NCBI RefSeq assembly: GCF_003595195.1
Contig: NZ_CP032418.1
Coordinates: 1,438,501 to 1,502,500 of the forward strand
DNA: 64,000 nucleotides
Source of the DNA: Paenisporosarcina cavernae
GTDB taxonomy: Bacteria > Bacillota > Bacilli > Bacillales_A > Planococcaceae
Reading direction: 5' to 3'
Shown here: piece after piece, positions 1 to 8,576 of the stretch
Layout: the number at the start of each line of letters is the position of its first letter
Position numbering within the stretch: position 1 is the stretch's first letter
Program-made: the position numbers and the translations under genes
Notes under the pieces: model-generated
Databases searched by the model: none
The model's input: the letters and a program-made list of their open reading frames with translations, nothing else
What the model was told of the DNA's origin: nothing

Positions 1-9
1 TTCTCCTCC

Positions 10-429
10 TTAAATGTAGTACATATACCCATCATCTAAATCCGTGTCTGTATAATTTGCTAAGTCTTCTATTGTTGTTGTATCTAATACGTTTTTAACA
101 GCATCTCTTATTTGAATCCATAAATGTTTCTGTGCAGCAGCTTCCTCTTCAATTCCTTCGACGGGTTGAATAGGACCTTCTAAAACACGAATTACATCAC
201 CAGCTGAAATAGCACTTGGTTCATTTCCAAGCATATATCCGCCATATGCACCTCGTACACTTTTCACTAAACCATGATTACGAAGCGGCGATACTAATTG
301 TTCTAAATAGGCTTCCGACAAATCGTTCTCGGATGCGATCTGTCTAAGTGGCACTGGCCCTTGTCCATACGTTTTGGCAAGCGCAATCATGATGGTCAAA
401 CCGTATCTACCTTTTGTTGAAATTTTCAT
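10..429 (-). CDS. cymR: Rrf2-family cysteine metabolism repressor CymR
   Basis: 139-aa winged-helix regulator of the Rrf2 family. It opens with the family signature MKISTKGRYGLTIM, followed by a helix-turn-helix at about residues 25-50 and the wing segment VRGAYGGYML near residue 60. In Bacillus CymR represses cystine uptake and sulfur-assimilation genes when cysteine is plentiful, acting together with cysteine synthase CysK; this is family knowledge. There are no Fe-S cysteines, which fits CymR rather than IscR or NsrR. The ATG follows AGGAGTG at good spacing. Directly after the TAA stop the minus strand reads AGGAGGAGAA, a ribosome binding site for a next gene outside the window, which in relatives is a cysteine desulfurase. 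It is divergent from rarA, as in B. subtilis. Confidence 0.9.
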   Translation of the reverse strand: MKISTKGRYGLTIMIALAKTYGQGPVPLRQIASENDLSEAYLEQLVSPLRNHGLVKSVRGAYGGYMLGNEPSAISAGDVIRVLEGPIQPVEGIEEEAAAQKHLWIQIRDAVKNVLDTTTIEDLANYTDTDLDDGYMYYI

Positions 430-565
430 CTATTTTTCACTCCTGAATACGACAAAATAACTTTCCATAGTATATCATAATTCAAGCATATTCCCTGTGA
501 AATGACTTTTCGCAAGTTACCTTCTATAATTAATAGAACAGATGTACGGATTGGAGTTGTCTTAT

Positions 566-1858
566 ATGCACCAAGAACCCTTAGCGTATCGAATGAGACC
601 AACAGCACTTGATGAAGTAGTCGGACAAGATGCAATTATTGGACCATCGACTGCACTTTACAAAATGATACAACATGGACATGTGCCATCTATGCTTCTA
701 TATGGTCCTCCGGGAACAGGAAAAACGTCACTCGCATACGCCATTGCTGGTTCCAGTAATCTACCTTTCTATGCCTTAAATGCCACAAGAGCTGGAAAAA
801 AAGATGTAGAAACAATTGTCGATGAAGCACGTTTACAAGGAAAAGTCATCCTGTTTTTAGACGAAATTCATCGCTTCAATAAACTTCAACAAGATACTTT
901 GCTTCCACATGTTGAAAACGGTTCAATCATTTTAATTGGAGCAACAACAGAGAATCCATTTCACGATGTTAACCCAGCTATACGATCTCGTTGTGGTGAA
1001 ATTAAGCAATTAAGTCGTTTGGAAACAAAAGATACTGTTACATTGTTAAAAAGAGCACTAACAGATAAGTCGAAAGGGTTAGGGAAACAGGAGATACAAA
1101 TTACAGAAGAACAAATCGAATCTATCGCAATAGCGGCTTCTGGTGATGCGAGAAAAGCACTAACTTTGTTGGAATCCGTTGTAAGTGCAAGTGATGAAGA
1201 AAATGGCGTTTTACTTATTGAAGATTCTCTTTTGACACAATTAATGAAACGTATAGGAGTTTTTGGAGATAAAAATGGATCCCATTTTTACAACCTATTA
1301 TCTGCACTTCAAAAATCTGTACGCGGAAGTGATGTAAATGCAGCTATGTTCTATTTAGCACACCTACTGGAATCAGGTGATTTAATAGCTGTGAATAGGA
1401 GACTTTTGGTGATGGCGTACGAAGATATAGGCATGGCAAATCCAGATGTTGGTCAACGAGTACTAGCAGCAGTTCAATCAGCAGAAAGGCTCGGAATGCC
1501 AGAAGCAAGAATTCCATTGGCCAATGCAGTTGTCGAAATGGCATTATCTGAGAAATCGAATTCTGCCTATAAAGCCATTGATCAGGCAATGCGCTCTATT
1601 GAAGAAGGATCGATTGCAGACATTCCGAATCATTTAAAAGATACCCATTATGCTGGTGCAGCTGCACTTGGTCACGGAGGTTACCAGTATCCGCATGATA
1701 CCCCTATCGGAACATTTGGTGGCTGGAATGCTCAGTCGTACTTACCCGACAAATTAGTAAAATCAACTTTCTACACGCCAGTCTTAGCTGGCGAAGAAGT
1801 GAAAAAAGCAAAGATTTATGAAAAACTTCAAACATTTCGAAAGCAAGCTGAAAAGTGA
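566..1858 (+). CDS. rarA: Replication-associated recombination protein RarA (MgsA), AAA+ ATPase
   Basis: About 430-aa AAA+ ATPase of the RarA/MgsA/WRNIP1 family, which acts at stalled replication forks. The order of elements is a Walker A GPPGTGKTS near residue 47, Walker B FLDEIHR near residue 95, the sensor segment GATTENP, and a C-terminal tetramerisation region containing YQYPHD and the FYTPVLAGEE segment typical of the family. The frame is open from an ATG at 542, but the ATG at 566 is preceded by TTGGAG at proper spacing and begins MHQEPLAYRMRP, which matches the family N-terminus, so 566 is preferred. Its gene is convergent with tcdA across a shared terminator. Confidence 0.93.
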   Translation: MHQEPLAYRMRPTALDEVVGQDAIIGPSTALYKMIQHGHVPSMLLYGPPGTGKTSLAYAIAGSSNLPFYALNATRAGKKDVETIVDEARLQGKVILFLDEIHRFNKLQQDTLLPHVENGSIILIGATTENPFHDVNPAIRSRCGEIKQLSRLETKDTVTLLKRALTDKSKGLGKQEIQITEEQIESIAIAASGDARKALTLLESVVSASDEENGVLLIEDSLLTQLMKRIGVFGDKNGSHFYNLLSALQKSVRGSDVNAAMFYLAHLLESGDLIAVNRRLLVMAYEDIGMANPDVGQRVLAAVQSAERLGMPEARIPLANAVVEMALSEKSNSAYKAIDQAMRSIEEGSIADIPNHLKDTHYAGAAALGHGGYQYPHDTPIGTFGGWNAQSYLPDKLVKSTFYTPVLAGEEVKKAKIYEKLQTFRKQAEK

Positions 1859-1897
1859 AAAATCGACCACTCCTTTGAAGGCAGTGGTCGATTTTTT
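1859..1897. terminator. Bidirectional rho-independent terminator between rarA and tcdA
   Basis: The inverted repeat AATCGACCACT ... AGTGGTCGATT is flanked by A residues on the left and a run of T on the right, so it can end both the rightward rarA and the leftward tcdA transcript. Confidence 0.88.
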
Positions 1898-2651
1898 ATA
1901 CTCGTTTTAAAGGGATATCTTTATTGATGTCATTTACAACCCAAGAAGCAGCGATTAAACCGGCTACAGAAGGAACAAAAGCGTTCGAAGAAGGTGGCAT
2001 TTTTGCTTTCCGAATTTCCGCTTCTGGTTTTCCGACAGTTTGAACGACATCTTCTCGTACAATAATAGGACTTTCATCGGAAAAAATAACAGGAATCCCT
2101 TTGTGGATGCGGTCTTTACGTAGTTTCGTTCGTATCACTTTCGCAATAGGATCTGTATGGGTCTTGCTAATATCTGCGATTTTAAAACGTGTTGGATCAG
2201 TTTTGTTCGCAGCTCCCATACTCGAAATAATCTTGACATTCCGTTTTAAACACTCTTTCATTAAGTGTATTTTAAACATAATTGTATCGGAAGCATCGAT
2301 TACGTAATCAGGTTTCATGTCAAAAAATTTTTCATATGTTTCCTCTGTGTAAAACATATGTAAATCATGTACCTCACACTCTGGATTAATATCTGCAATT
2401 CGCTCTTTCATCACTTCAGATTTCGAGCGACCGATAGTCGACATGTATGCTACTAACTGACGGTTTATATTCGTTATGTCTACGTCATCTTTATCAACTA
2501 ATATAATTCTCCCGATACCACTTCTTGCACATGCCTCAGCAGCAAAGGATCCAACGCCGCCGATTCCAAGTATAGCAACTGTAGTATTTTTTAAATTTTC
2601 TAATCCTTCTTTACCAACTGCTAATTCGTTCCTTGAAAATTGATTTAACAC
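1896..2651 (-). CDS. tcdA: tRNA threonylcarbamoyladenosine dehydratase TcdA (YrvM)
   Basis: Protein of about 251 aa in the E1-like/ThiF superfamily. TcdA uses ATP to dehydrate t6A37 of tRNA to the cyclic ct6A form (family knowledge). The nucleotide-binding glycine motif GIGGVGS lies near residue 29, followed by the conserved VDKDDVDITNINRQ segment and the SDESP region. The open frame reaches 2714, but a GTG at 2651 is preceded by GAGGG at the right distance and starts VLNQFSRNEL, which matches the known N-terminus. The 21 upstream codons overlap the terminator of the 6S RNA gene and are not coding. The order aspS - 6S RNA - tcdA is the same as in B. subtilis. Confidence 0.9.
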   Translation of the reverse strand: MLNQFSRNELAVGKEGLENLKNTTVAILGIGGVGSFAAEACARSGIGRIILVDKDDVDITNINRQLVAYMSTIGRSKSEVMKERIADINPECEVHDLHMFYTEETYEKFFDMKPDYVIDASDTIMFKIHLMKECLKRNVKIISSMGAANKTDPTRFKIADISKTHTDPIAKVIRTKLRKDRIHKGIPVIFSDESPIIVREDVVQTVGKPEAEIRKAKMPPSSNAFVPSVAGLIAASWVVNDINKDIPLKRV

Positions 2652-2695
2652 CTTTTTACCCTCACAATCTCTATCTGAATACTCGTCTTTAAGTC

Positions 2696-2725
2696 GAAAA
2701 AAATCCTCTAGCATAGTGCTAGAGG
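2696..2725 (-). terminator. Terminator of the 6S RNA gene
   Basis: On the minus strand a hairpin with stem CCTCTAGCA/TGCTAGAGG is followed by a run of seven T residues. Confidence 0.85.
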
Positions 2726-2929
2726 GTTAATTGGTTAAGTAAGACGAATCCCAATCGTGCCGTCATTGAAAGCATATCGTTTTGAACCCGCACTCAGCAG
2801 GTGGGTACCCTCTTTATGACTTAAAGCGTCCCCTGGGGGCGTGCTCGCTACCATAAAAGAAAAGTTCCCGACGATAGTATTGTTCGGTCAAAATCGATTG
2901 AAATAAAACGAACACATCAGGATTCGTGT
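2696..2929 (-). ncRNA. ssrS: 6S RNA (BsrA/SsrS type)
   Basis: A gene-free stretch of about 245 bp lies between aspS and tcdA, exactly where B. subtilis carries bsrA (6S-1 RNA). The minus strand has a promoter at the aspS stop, then the sequence ATCCTGATGTGTT, which resembles the 5' end of Bacillus 6S-1 RNA as I recall it, and a strong terminator about 200 nt further on. Complementary segments near the two ends could form the long irregular helix of 6S RNA, but I did not fold it. 6S RNA mimics an open promoter and sequesters the housekeeping RNA polymerase holoenzyme in stationary phase. The ends are estimates, and processing would shorten the RNA. Confidence 0.85.
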
Positions 2930-2936
2930 TACAAGT

Positions 2937-2965
2937 ATCGTATCATCATTTACTGCTTTTTTCAA
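2937..2965 (-). promoter_or_regulatory. Probable housekeeping sigma promoter of 6S RNA
   Basis: The minus strand has TTGAAA (2960-2965), a 17-nt spacer and TACGAT (2937-2942). The -35 box includes the aspS stop codon. Predicted transcription starts near 2930, just before the 6S-like 5' sequence. Confidence 0.55.
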
Positions 2966-4758
2966 GCATTATCGCCGTCTGTTTTCTGATCATTCTGAAT
3001 TTGAACCGAAAGACTCAATTCCTTTAACTGAGCATCGGAAACAGCACTTGGAGCTGCTGTTAAGATATCACTTGCACTAGCCGTCTTCGGAAATGCGATT
3101 GTATCGCGTAAGTTAGTTCTTCCTGCGAGTAACATGACCATACGGTCTAGTCCAAATGCCACACCACCATGAGGAGGTGTTCCATATTCAAAAGCTTCTA
3201 ATAAGAAACCAAATTGTTCTTTCGCTTCTTCTGTTGAAAACCCTAAAATAGAGAACATTTTTTCTTGTACTTCACGGGAATAAATACGCAGAGAACCGCC
3301 GCCTAATTCATAGCCATTTAATACTAAGTCATAAGCTTGAGCTCGAACTTTTTCAGGAGCCGAATCCATTAATGCCAAATCTTCTTCAAAAGGCATAGTA
3401 AAAGGATGATGTGCTGCATAGTAACGTCCTTCTTGGTCATCATACTCAAAAAGTGGCCAATCGATGATCCACAAAAACGTAAAAGTTGATTCATCAATTA
3501 ATTGAAGATCACGACCTAATTTTGAGCGTAGAGCTCCAAGTGCATCCGCAACAATAGATGGCTTATCTGCGACAAATATTAGTAAATCTCCGCTTTCTCC
3601 ATCTACGCTTTCTAGCAAGGAAGTAGCTTTTTCGCCTTCAAAGAATTTAGCAATAGGGCCATTTAGACCTTCTTCCGTCACTTTCATCCATGCTAAACCT
3701 TTCGCACCATATCTACTTGCAAATTCACCTAATGAGTCGATATCTTTTCGAGAATAGTTTTCTGATGCACCTTTTACATTAATCGCTTTTACTTGTCCAC
3801 CGTTCTCAATTGCTGAAGTAAATACTTTAAAAGAGGAATCTTTCATAGCGTCCGACAAATCAATTAATTCTAAACCAAAACGCACATCAGGTTTATCCGA
3901 TCCAAAACGATTCATCGCTTCTTGGTATGTCATGCGAGCGAATGGAATCGTAATATCGATGCCTTTTACCTCTTTCATCACTCGTTGCATCATTCGTTCA
4001 TTTAATTCCAAGATTTCGTCCATCGACATAAAACTCATTTCCATATCGATTTGTGTAAATTCTGGTTGGCGATCTGCACGCAAATCCTCATCTCTAAAGC
4101 AACGTGCAATTTGGTAATATTTTTCAAAGCCAGAAACCATCAGCATTTGCTTAAATAACTGAGGCGATTGAGGCAAGGCATAAAATTCACCTTCATGAAC
4201 TCGACTTGGAACTAAATAATCACGAGCACCTTCTGGTGTGGACTTCGTTAAAATTGGTGTTTCTACTTCTAAAAACTGTTCGTCTGTCAAAAAATTTCGG
4301 ATCGTTCTTGAAATGTCTGAACGCATTTTAAACGTTTCATACATCGCTGGACGGCGAAGATCTAAGTAACGATACTTTAAACGAAGGTCTTCGCTCACAT
4401 CTGTCTTATTTTCAATGGCAAAAGGAGGATTTTTTGCTTCATTGATAATCGCTGCTTTTGTTGCAATCACTTCTACTTTTCCTGTTTTCATGTTTGGGTT
4501 TACTTGGCCATCCTGTCTAGCTACAACTTCCCCTTGAATCTCAACAACAAACTCATTCCGTAGTTTGTCCCCAACAACCATTAGTTCATCCGACTGATCA
4601 GGATTAAACACAATTTGTACAATTCCATTTCTGTCTCTTAAGTCGACAAATATTAATCCACCTAAGTCCCGGCGTTTTTGTACCCATCCTTTTAATGTTA
4701 CACTTTGTCCAATTTGGTCTTCTGAAACTTCTCCACAACTATGTGTACGTTTACTCAT
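2962..4758 (-). CDS. aspS: Aspartyl-tRNA synthetase
   Basis: Class II aminoacyl-tRNA synthetase of about 598 aa, the bacterial AspRS length. It has an N-terminal OB-fold anticodon-binding domain ([19 protein letters not shown]), motif 2 around [16 protein letters not shown], an inserted GAD domain in the middle, and motif 3 [13 protein letters not shown] near the C-terminus. It charges tRNA-Asp. An ATG lies at 4764, but the AGGAGG is almost touching it. The second ATG, at 4758, has a 7-nt spacing and starts [11 protein letters not shown], so it is preferred. The gene is 11 nt downstream of hisS and probably shares the hisS transcript. Confidence 0.95.
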   Translation of the reverse strand: MSKRTHSCGEVSEDQIGQSVTLKGWVQKRRDLGGLIFVDLRDRNGIVQIVFNPDQSDELMVVGDKLRNEFVVEIQGEVVARQDGQVNPNMKTGKVEVIATKAAIINEAKNPPFAIENKTDVSEDLRLKYRYLDLRRPAMYETFKMRSDISRTIRNFLTDEQFLEVETPILTKSTPEGARDYLVPSRVHEGEFYALPQSPQLFKQMLMVSGFEKYYQIARCFRDEDLRADRQPEFTQIDMEMSFMSMDEILELNERMMQRVMKEVKGIDITIPFARMTYQEAMNRFGSDKPDVRFGLELIDLSDAMKDSSFKVFTSAIENGGQVKAINVKGASENYSRKDIDSLGEFASRYGAKGLAWMKVTEEGLNGPIAKFFEGEKATSLLESVDGESGDLLIFVADKPSIVADALGALRSKLGRDLQLIDESTFTFLWIIDWPLFEYDDQEGRYYAAHHPFTMPFEEDLALMDSAPEKVRAQAYDLVLNGYELGGGSLRIYSREVQEKMFSILGFSTEEAKEQFGFLLEAFEYGTPPHGGVAFGLDRMVMLLAGRTNLRDTIAFPKTASASDILTAAPSAVSDAQLKELSLSVQIQNDQKTDGDNA

Positions 4759-4775
4759 GTTCATTCCTCCTGAAT

Positions 4776-6047
4776 TTATGACACCAATTTTTTTAGCTCA
4801 TTTAACCCATCTGCTAGTGAAAATTCTACTGACTCACCAGTTTGTAAATTTTTCGCCTTTGCAATTCCGGTCTCCATTTCTGTTTCGCCTATTATAATTG
4901 CGTATGTTGCTTCCAGACGATCCGCAGATTTCATTTGAGCTTTCACTTTTCGATTTAAGTAATCTGTTTCGGCAGATATTCCGTTTACACGCAAATTATG
5001 AGTAAGCTTAACCGCCGCGACTTTCGACTCTTCATCCATCGCCGCGATATAAAATGATACGTTTTCTATAGTTTGTACAGCTTTTCCTTCTGCTTCAAGC
5101 GCTAACAATAGTCGCTCAACACTCATCGCAAAACCAATTCCTGGTGTGTCATCAGGACCACCCAATTCACTAACTAAGCCATTATAACGGCCACCACCAG
5201 CGAGTGTAGTAATAGACCCGAATCCTTCTCCCTCACTCATAATTTCAAAGGCAGTGTGGTTATAATAATCTAATCCTCGAACTAAGTTAGGATCTAATTC
5301 AAATGGAATATCCAATTCGTTTAAATAAGCTTGAACTTTTTCAAAATAGTTTTTCGAATCTTCATTTAAGTAGTCCGGTAATTTTGGTGCAGTGGCCATT
5401 AATTCATGGTCTCGATCTTTTTTACAATCTAAAATTCGTAGAGGATTCTTGGTTAAACGACTTTGACAATCGGAACAAAATTCCCCAATTCTTCCTTCAA
5501 AGTGTTGAATAAGTGCCTCTTTGTGCGCGTTTCGACTTTCGGCATCCCCTAATGAATTCAAAACTAACTTCACTTTTTCAAGTCCCATTTTTTTATAAAC
5601 GGACATTGCCAATGCCATAACTTCCGCATCAATTGCAGGATCATTGCTTCCAATCGCTTCAATGCCAAATTGAACGAACTGGCGATAGCGACCTGCTTGT
5701 TGTCTTTCATATCGAAACATTGGTCCTAAATAATACAGTTTAACTGGTTGATTCACCCAACCGAACATTTTATTTTCCACATACGAACGAACAACCGATG
5801 CAGTACCTTCCGGGCGAAGTGTTAAGGAGCGATCTCCACGATCGGTAAAGGTGTACATCTCTTTTTGCACGATATCCGTTGTGTCACCTACGCTGCGCGT
5901 AAACAAATCTGTGTGCTCGAAAATCGGGGTACGGATTTCTTTGTATTGAAACACATCACAAGTATCACGAATTACTTTTTCAATAACTTGCCATTTGGCA
6001 GTTTCCTCTGGTAGTAAATCTTTCGTTCCTCTAGGAATTTGTATCAT
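4776..6047 (-). CDS. hisS: Histidyl-tRNA synthetase
   Basis: 423-aa class II synthetase. Visible signatures are [13 protein letters not shown] at the N-terminus, motif 2 [14 protein letters not shown] near residue 110, the histidine-specific [15 protein letters not shown] near residue 255 and motif 3 [13 protein letters not shown] near residue 302, then an anticodon-binding domain. It lies downstream of a T-box leader with a probable His specifier, so hisS-aspS expression should rise when uncharged tRNA-His accumulates. The ATG follows GGAGGAGAA. Confidence 0.95.
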   Translation of the reverse strand: MIQIPRGTKDLLPEETAKWQVIEKVIRDTCDVFQYKEIRTPIFEHTDLFTRSVGDTTDIVQKEMYTFTDRGDRSLTLRPEGTASVVRSYVENKMFGWVNQPVKLYYLGPMFRYERQQAGRYRQFVQFGIEAIGSNDPAIDAEVMALAMSVYKKMGLEKVKLVLNSLGDAESRNAHKEALIQHFEGRIGEFCSDCQSRLTKNPLRILDCKKDRDHELMATAPKLPDYLNEDSKNYFEKVQAYLNELDIPFELDPNLVRGLDYYNHTAFEIMSEGEGFGSITTLAGGGRYNGLVSELGGPDDTPGIGFAMSVERLLLALEAEGKAVQTIENVSFYIAAMDEESKVAAVKLTHNLRVNGISAETDYLNRKVKAQMKSADRLEATYAIIIGETEMETGIAKAKNLQTGESVEFSLADGLNELKKLVS

Positions 6048-6097
6048 TGTATTTTCTCCTCCTTACAAGCTTCAAACGATTATCCATTTAGGTAAAT

Positions 6098-6384
6098 AAA
6101 AAAACTCCCGCCACTTGCACAAACTGTGCAAGGGACGAGAGTTATGATTAACTTCCGCGGTTCCACCCTAATTGATATGCAGTTGCATATCCTCTTCATT
6201 CCGGATAACGGTCGGTTCCGTTTTTGCCTAGTAAATAGCAGAACTATTTTTCGACAAAAATCCTATCAGGTGTTGTTCGTTGATGGGCACCAATAGGAAA
6301 GATTTCAGCCTAGTCTTTCCCTCTCTTGAGAGTGATTCCAAAAACTACTTTTCTGGTCATCGGCATTGTGTTATATCTAGATTA
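6098..6384 (-). promoter_or_regulatory. T-box leader of hisS-aspS with its terminator
   Basis: This holds most of the 429-bp gene-free stretch between hisS and the yrvJ-type gene. On the minus strand it contains the conserved T-box element GGGTGGAACCGCGG (6155-6168), which pairs with the free 3' end of uncharged tRNA. A terminator hairpin follows (6103-6143: stem CCTTGCACAG/TGTGCAAG within a longer stem, then seven T). Upstream is a stem with a CAC histidine triplet at 6270-6272 in the context GAACAACACC, comparable to the specifier context in the valS leader of this window. The T-box identity is certain; the specifier choice is an inference. Confidence 0.93.
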
Positions 6385-6390
6385 TACCTT

Positions 6391-6419
6391 ATCATAAAGA
6401 GACACGTTAGACATGTCAA
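6391..6419 (-). promoter_or_regulatory. Promoter of the hisS T-box transcript
   Basis: The minus strand has a perfect TTGACA (6414-6419), a 17-nt spacer and TATGAT (6391-6396), placed just upstream of the T-box leader. Confidence 0.8.
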
Positions 6420-6476
6420 TGTTTTTTGCATTGATTTATAAAATTATTCGAAATGAGATGAAAAGGAGGAACTGAT

Positions 6477-8015
6477 TTGATCTGTTGGAAAAAATTGCGA
6501 TTGTTTTTATGTATCTTATTCTTACTTTTTTCGACAACCATACCTACCATTAGTTATGCACAAGATCCTGAAATAGAAATTAATGTTCCCACTTTAAAGG
6601 TTCGAAATGGTCCTGGTTTAGCCTACGCGATTGTTGATCAAGTGAAAAAAGGCGATACGTATCGCGTTTTAGATAAGCAAAATGACTGGTACCAAATTGA
6701 AACAGCTACCACAAAAGGATGGGTTGCTTCTTGGTATACAACTAGCAAAAAATCGTCTACACAAGAAAAAGTATATACCGTTATTTCTCAGGTAAATAAA
6801 TTAAATGTCCGCTCCCAAGCTTCCTTAAACGCTGCAGTATTAACGCAAATGAATGCGGGAAATGAGGCATCCTTTGTTCAAACAAACGGGGATTGGACAG
6901 AAGTAGTTTTTCAGGGACAACAAGGATTTGTTGCTTCCAAATACATAACAAAAGAAACACAAAACAACAATAAACCAACACCTGAAAAAGTAGACAATCC
7001 CTCTTTTGAAGTAAAGGTTTCCGCATTAAACGTACGTTCGAAAGCGGATCTATCTGCAAAAAAAGTTGGCACGGTAATAAAAGGTGATCGATTTACCATT
7101 TTAGATCGTAAAACGAATTGGGTGAAAATCCAACTCAATAGTAAAAACACGGGATGGGTGTTTAGTTTTTATGGAACAGAAAGCGAACTCCCCCCTACCT
7201 CTTCGACAAAAACCAAAATAGAATCTAAGACAGTAACCGTGGTTTATAACGGCACAAATGTACGTAAAGAACCCTCTACTAATAGTGAAGTTGTTTATAG
7301 AGCTAGTGCTGGAGAAACGTTTACTGTTAGTGGAAATGAAGGAGGTTGGTATAAAATAGACGACTCTTCATTCGGTACTGCGTACTTGGCGAATTGGGTC
7401 GTCTCGAGTGAGGAAAAAAGTGTCTCGGAAAAGCCTGTTGAAAAGCGAAAAAAAGGGACACTTAATGGAGTAACAATTGTCATTGATCCCGGTCACGGAG
7501 GCAATGATCATGGAACGACAGGTGCAAGAGGTACAGAGGAAAAAGGTATTACCTTACAAACTGCAGAACTATTATATTCGAAGTTATCACAAGCGGGTGC
7601 TAATGTCGTATTAACTCGTGAATCAGATACTTATGTAGGCTTACGTAAGCGTGTATCCATTGGACATCAGCAATCAGCGGATGCATTTATTTCTCTTCAT
7701 TATGATGCGACCGATAGTAGTTCCATCAATGGTTTCACCACGTACTATTTAAATTCCTACCAGAAAGAATTAGCGCAAGCCGTTCATGAGCAATTGAAAA
7801 CAAAAATTTCCTTGCGAGACCGTGGTGTGCAACGGGGAAATTATTTAGTGCTTCGTGAGAATAAACAAAAAGCAATCTTAATTGAACTTGGATTCTTAAG
7901 TAACCCTTCCGAAGAGCGAACTCTTGTCACGGAGCAATTTCGTGAACAAGCAACAATTGGCATTTATGATGGTATCATTGCATTTTTTGACCAGCAATTA
8001 GCGACAGAAAATTAG
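6477..8015 (+). CDS. Secreted N-acetylmuramoyl-L-alanine amidase with four SH3b repeats (YrvJ-like)
   Basis: 512-aa exported cell-wall hydrolase. A signal peptide (hydrophobic run at about residues 8-28) ends near SYA-Q. Four bacterial SH3 repeats follow, at about residues 38-88, 98-150, 178-230 and 252-310, each with an LNVR- or TNVRK-like start and a W-containing end; these usually bind wall peptides. The catalytic Amidase_3 domain begins near 330, with zinc ligands His340 (IDPGHGG), Glu354 or 355 and His408 (SLHYDA), and catalytic Glu470 (LIELGFLSN), all intact. It cuts the amide bond between MurNAc and the stem peptide. The start is TTG, set by AAGGAGG at 7-nt spacing. It sits between hisS and dtd like yrvJ of B. 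subtilis. Confidence 0.92.
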   Translation: MICWKKLRLFLCILFLLFSTTIPTISYAQDPEIEINVPTLKVRNGPGLAYAIVDQVKKGDTYRVLDKQNDWYQIETATTKGWVASWYTTSKKSSTQEKVYTVISQVNKLNVRSQASLNAAVLTQMNAGNEASFVQTNGDWTEVVFQGQQGFVASKYITKETQNNNKPTPEKVDNPSFEVKVSALNVRSKADLSAKKVGTVIKGDRFTILDRKTNWVKIQLNSKNTGWVFSFYGTESELPPTSSTKTKIESKTVTVVYNGTNVRKEPSTNSEVVYRASAGETFTVSGNEGGWYKIDDSSFGTAYLANWVVSSEEKSVSEKPVEKRKKGTLNGVTIVIDPGHGGNDHGTTGARGTEEKGITLQTAELLYSKLSQAGANVVLTRESDTYVGLRKRVSIGHQQSADAFISLHYDATDSSSINGFTTYYLNSYQKELAQAVHEQLKTKISLRDRGVQRGNYLVLRENKQKAILIELGFLSNPSEERTLVTEQFREQATIGIYDGIIAFFDQQLATEN

Positions 8016-8047
8016 ATAAACAAAAGAAAATGTGAATATGCAAAAAA

Positions 8048-8104
8048 ATCCAATCAATCTCGATATTCTTGTCAGAATATCGAATAATTGATCGGATTTT
8101 TTTG
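8048..8104. terminator. Long bidirectional terminator between the amidase gene and dtd
   Basis: A long imperfect inverted repeat with core CGATATTCT/AGAATATCG is flanked by seven A on the left and seven T on the right, so it serves both converging genes. Confidence 0.88.
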
Positions 8105-8125
8105 TTACATATTATTTTAGTACGT

Positions 8126-8566
8126 TTATTTCGATTCTACAATGACGGTTACTGGTCCATCATTTATTAAAGAGACATTCATCATTTCTCCGAAAATTCC
8201 GGTCTCTACGTTTAACCCTTTATTTCGCAAAAGCTCATTAAATGAATTCCATAAAGGCTCCGCATGATCCCCTGGCGAAGCTTTCGCAAAACTAGGACGT
8301 CTGCCTTTCGTCGTATCCGCGTATAACGTAAACTGCGAAACAGATAAGACCTCTCCACCAACATCAAGTAAAGAATGATTCATTTTACCTTCTTCATCTT
8401 CAAAAAGACGTAAATGAGCTATTTTCTCTGCTACATATTCAAGTTCTTTCAACGTATCTGTGTGAGTGATTCCTACGAGCAACATGTAACCCGACGCGAT
8501 CTCACCTGTTATTTTCCCTTTAACTGTTACCGATGCTTCTTTTACTTTTTGAATTATTACACGCAA
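8126..8566 (-). CDS. dtd: D-aminoacyl-tRNA deacylase
   Basis: 146-aa protein of usual DTD length. It begins [15 protein letters not shown] and contains the SQFTLYAD motif near residue 77 and the cross-subunit NDGPVT motif near the C-terminus. The enzyme hydrolyses D-amino acids (and Gly from tRNA-Ala) mischarged on tRNA. It begins at a TTG codon behind GAGGG, 10 nt downstream of rel, and is probably in the same operon, as in B. subtilis. Confidence 0.93.
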   Translation of the reverse strand: MRVIIQKVKEASVTVKGKITGEIASGYMLLVGITHTDTLKELEYVAEKIAHLRLFEDEEGKMNHSLLDVGGEVLSVSQFTLYADTTKGRRPSFAKASPGDHAEPLWNSFNELLRNKGLNVETGIFGEMMNVSLINDGPVTVIVESK

Positions 8567-8576
8567 GACATGTCCC

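Noticed and set aside
2652-2714. N-terminal extension of TcdA from the upstream ATG
   Set aside because: It overlaps the 6S RNA terminator, and the GTG at 2651 has the better ribosome binding site and matches the family start.
6098-6470. Missed tRNA or small gene in the 429-bp gap before hisS
   Set aside because: The stretch is explained by a promoter and T-box leader on one strand and the amidase gene's 5' region on the other.
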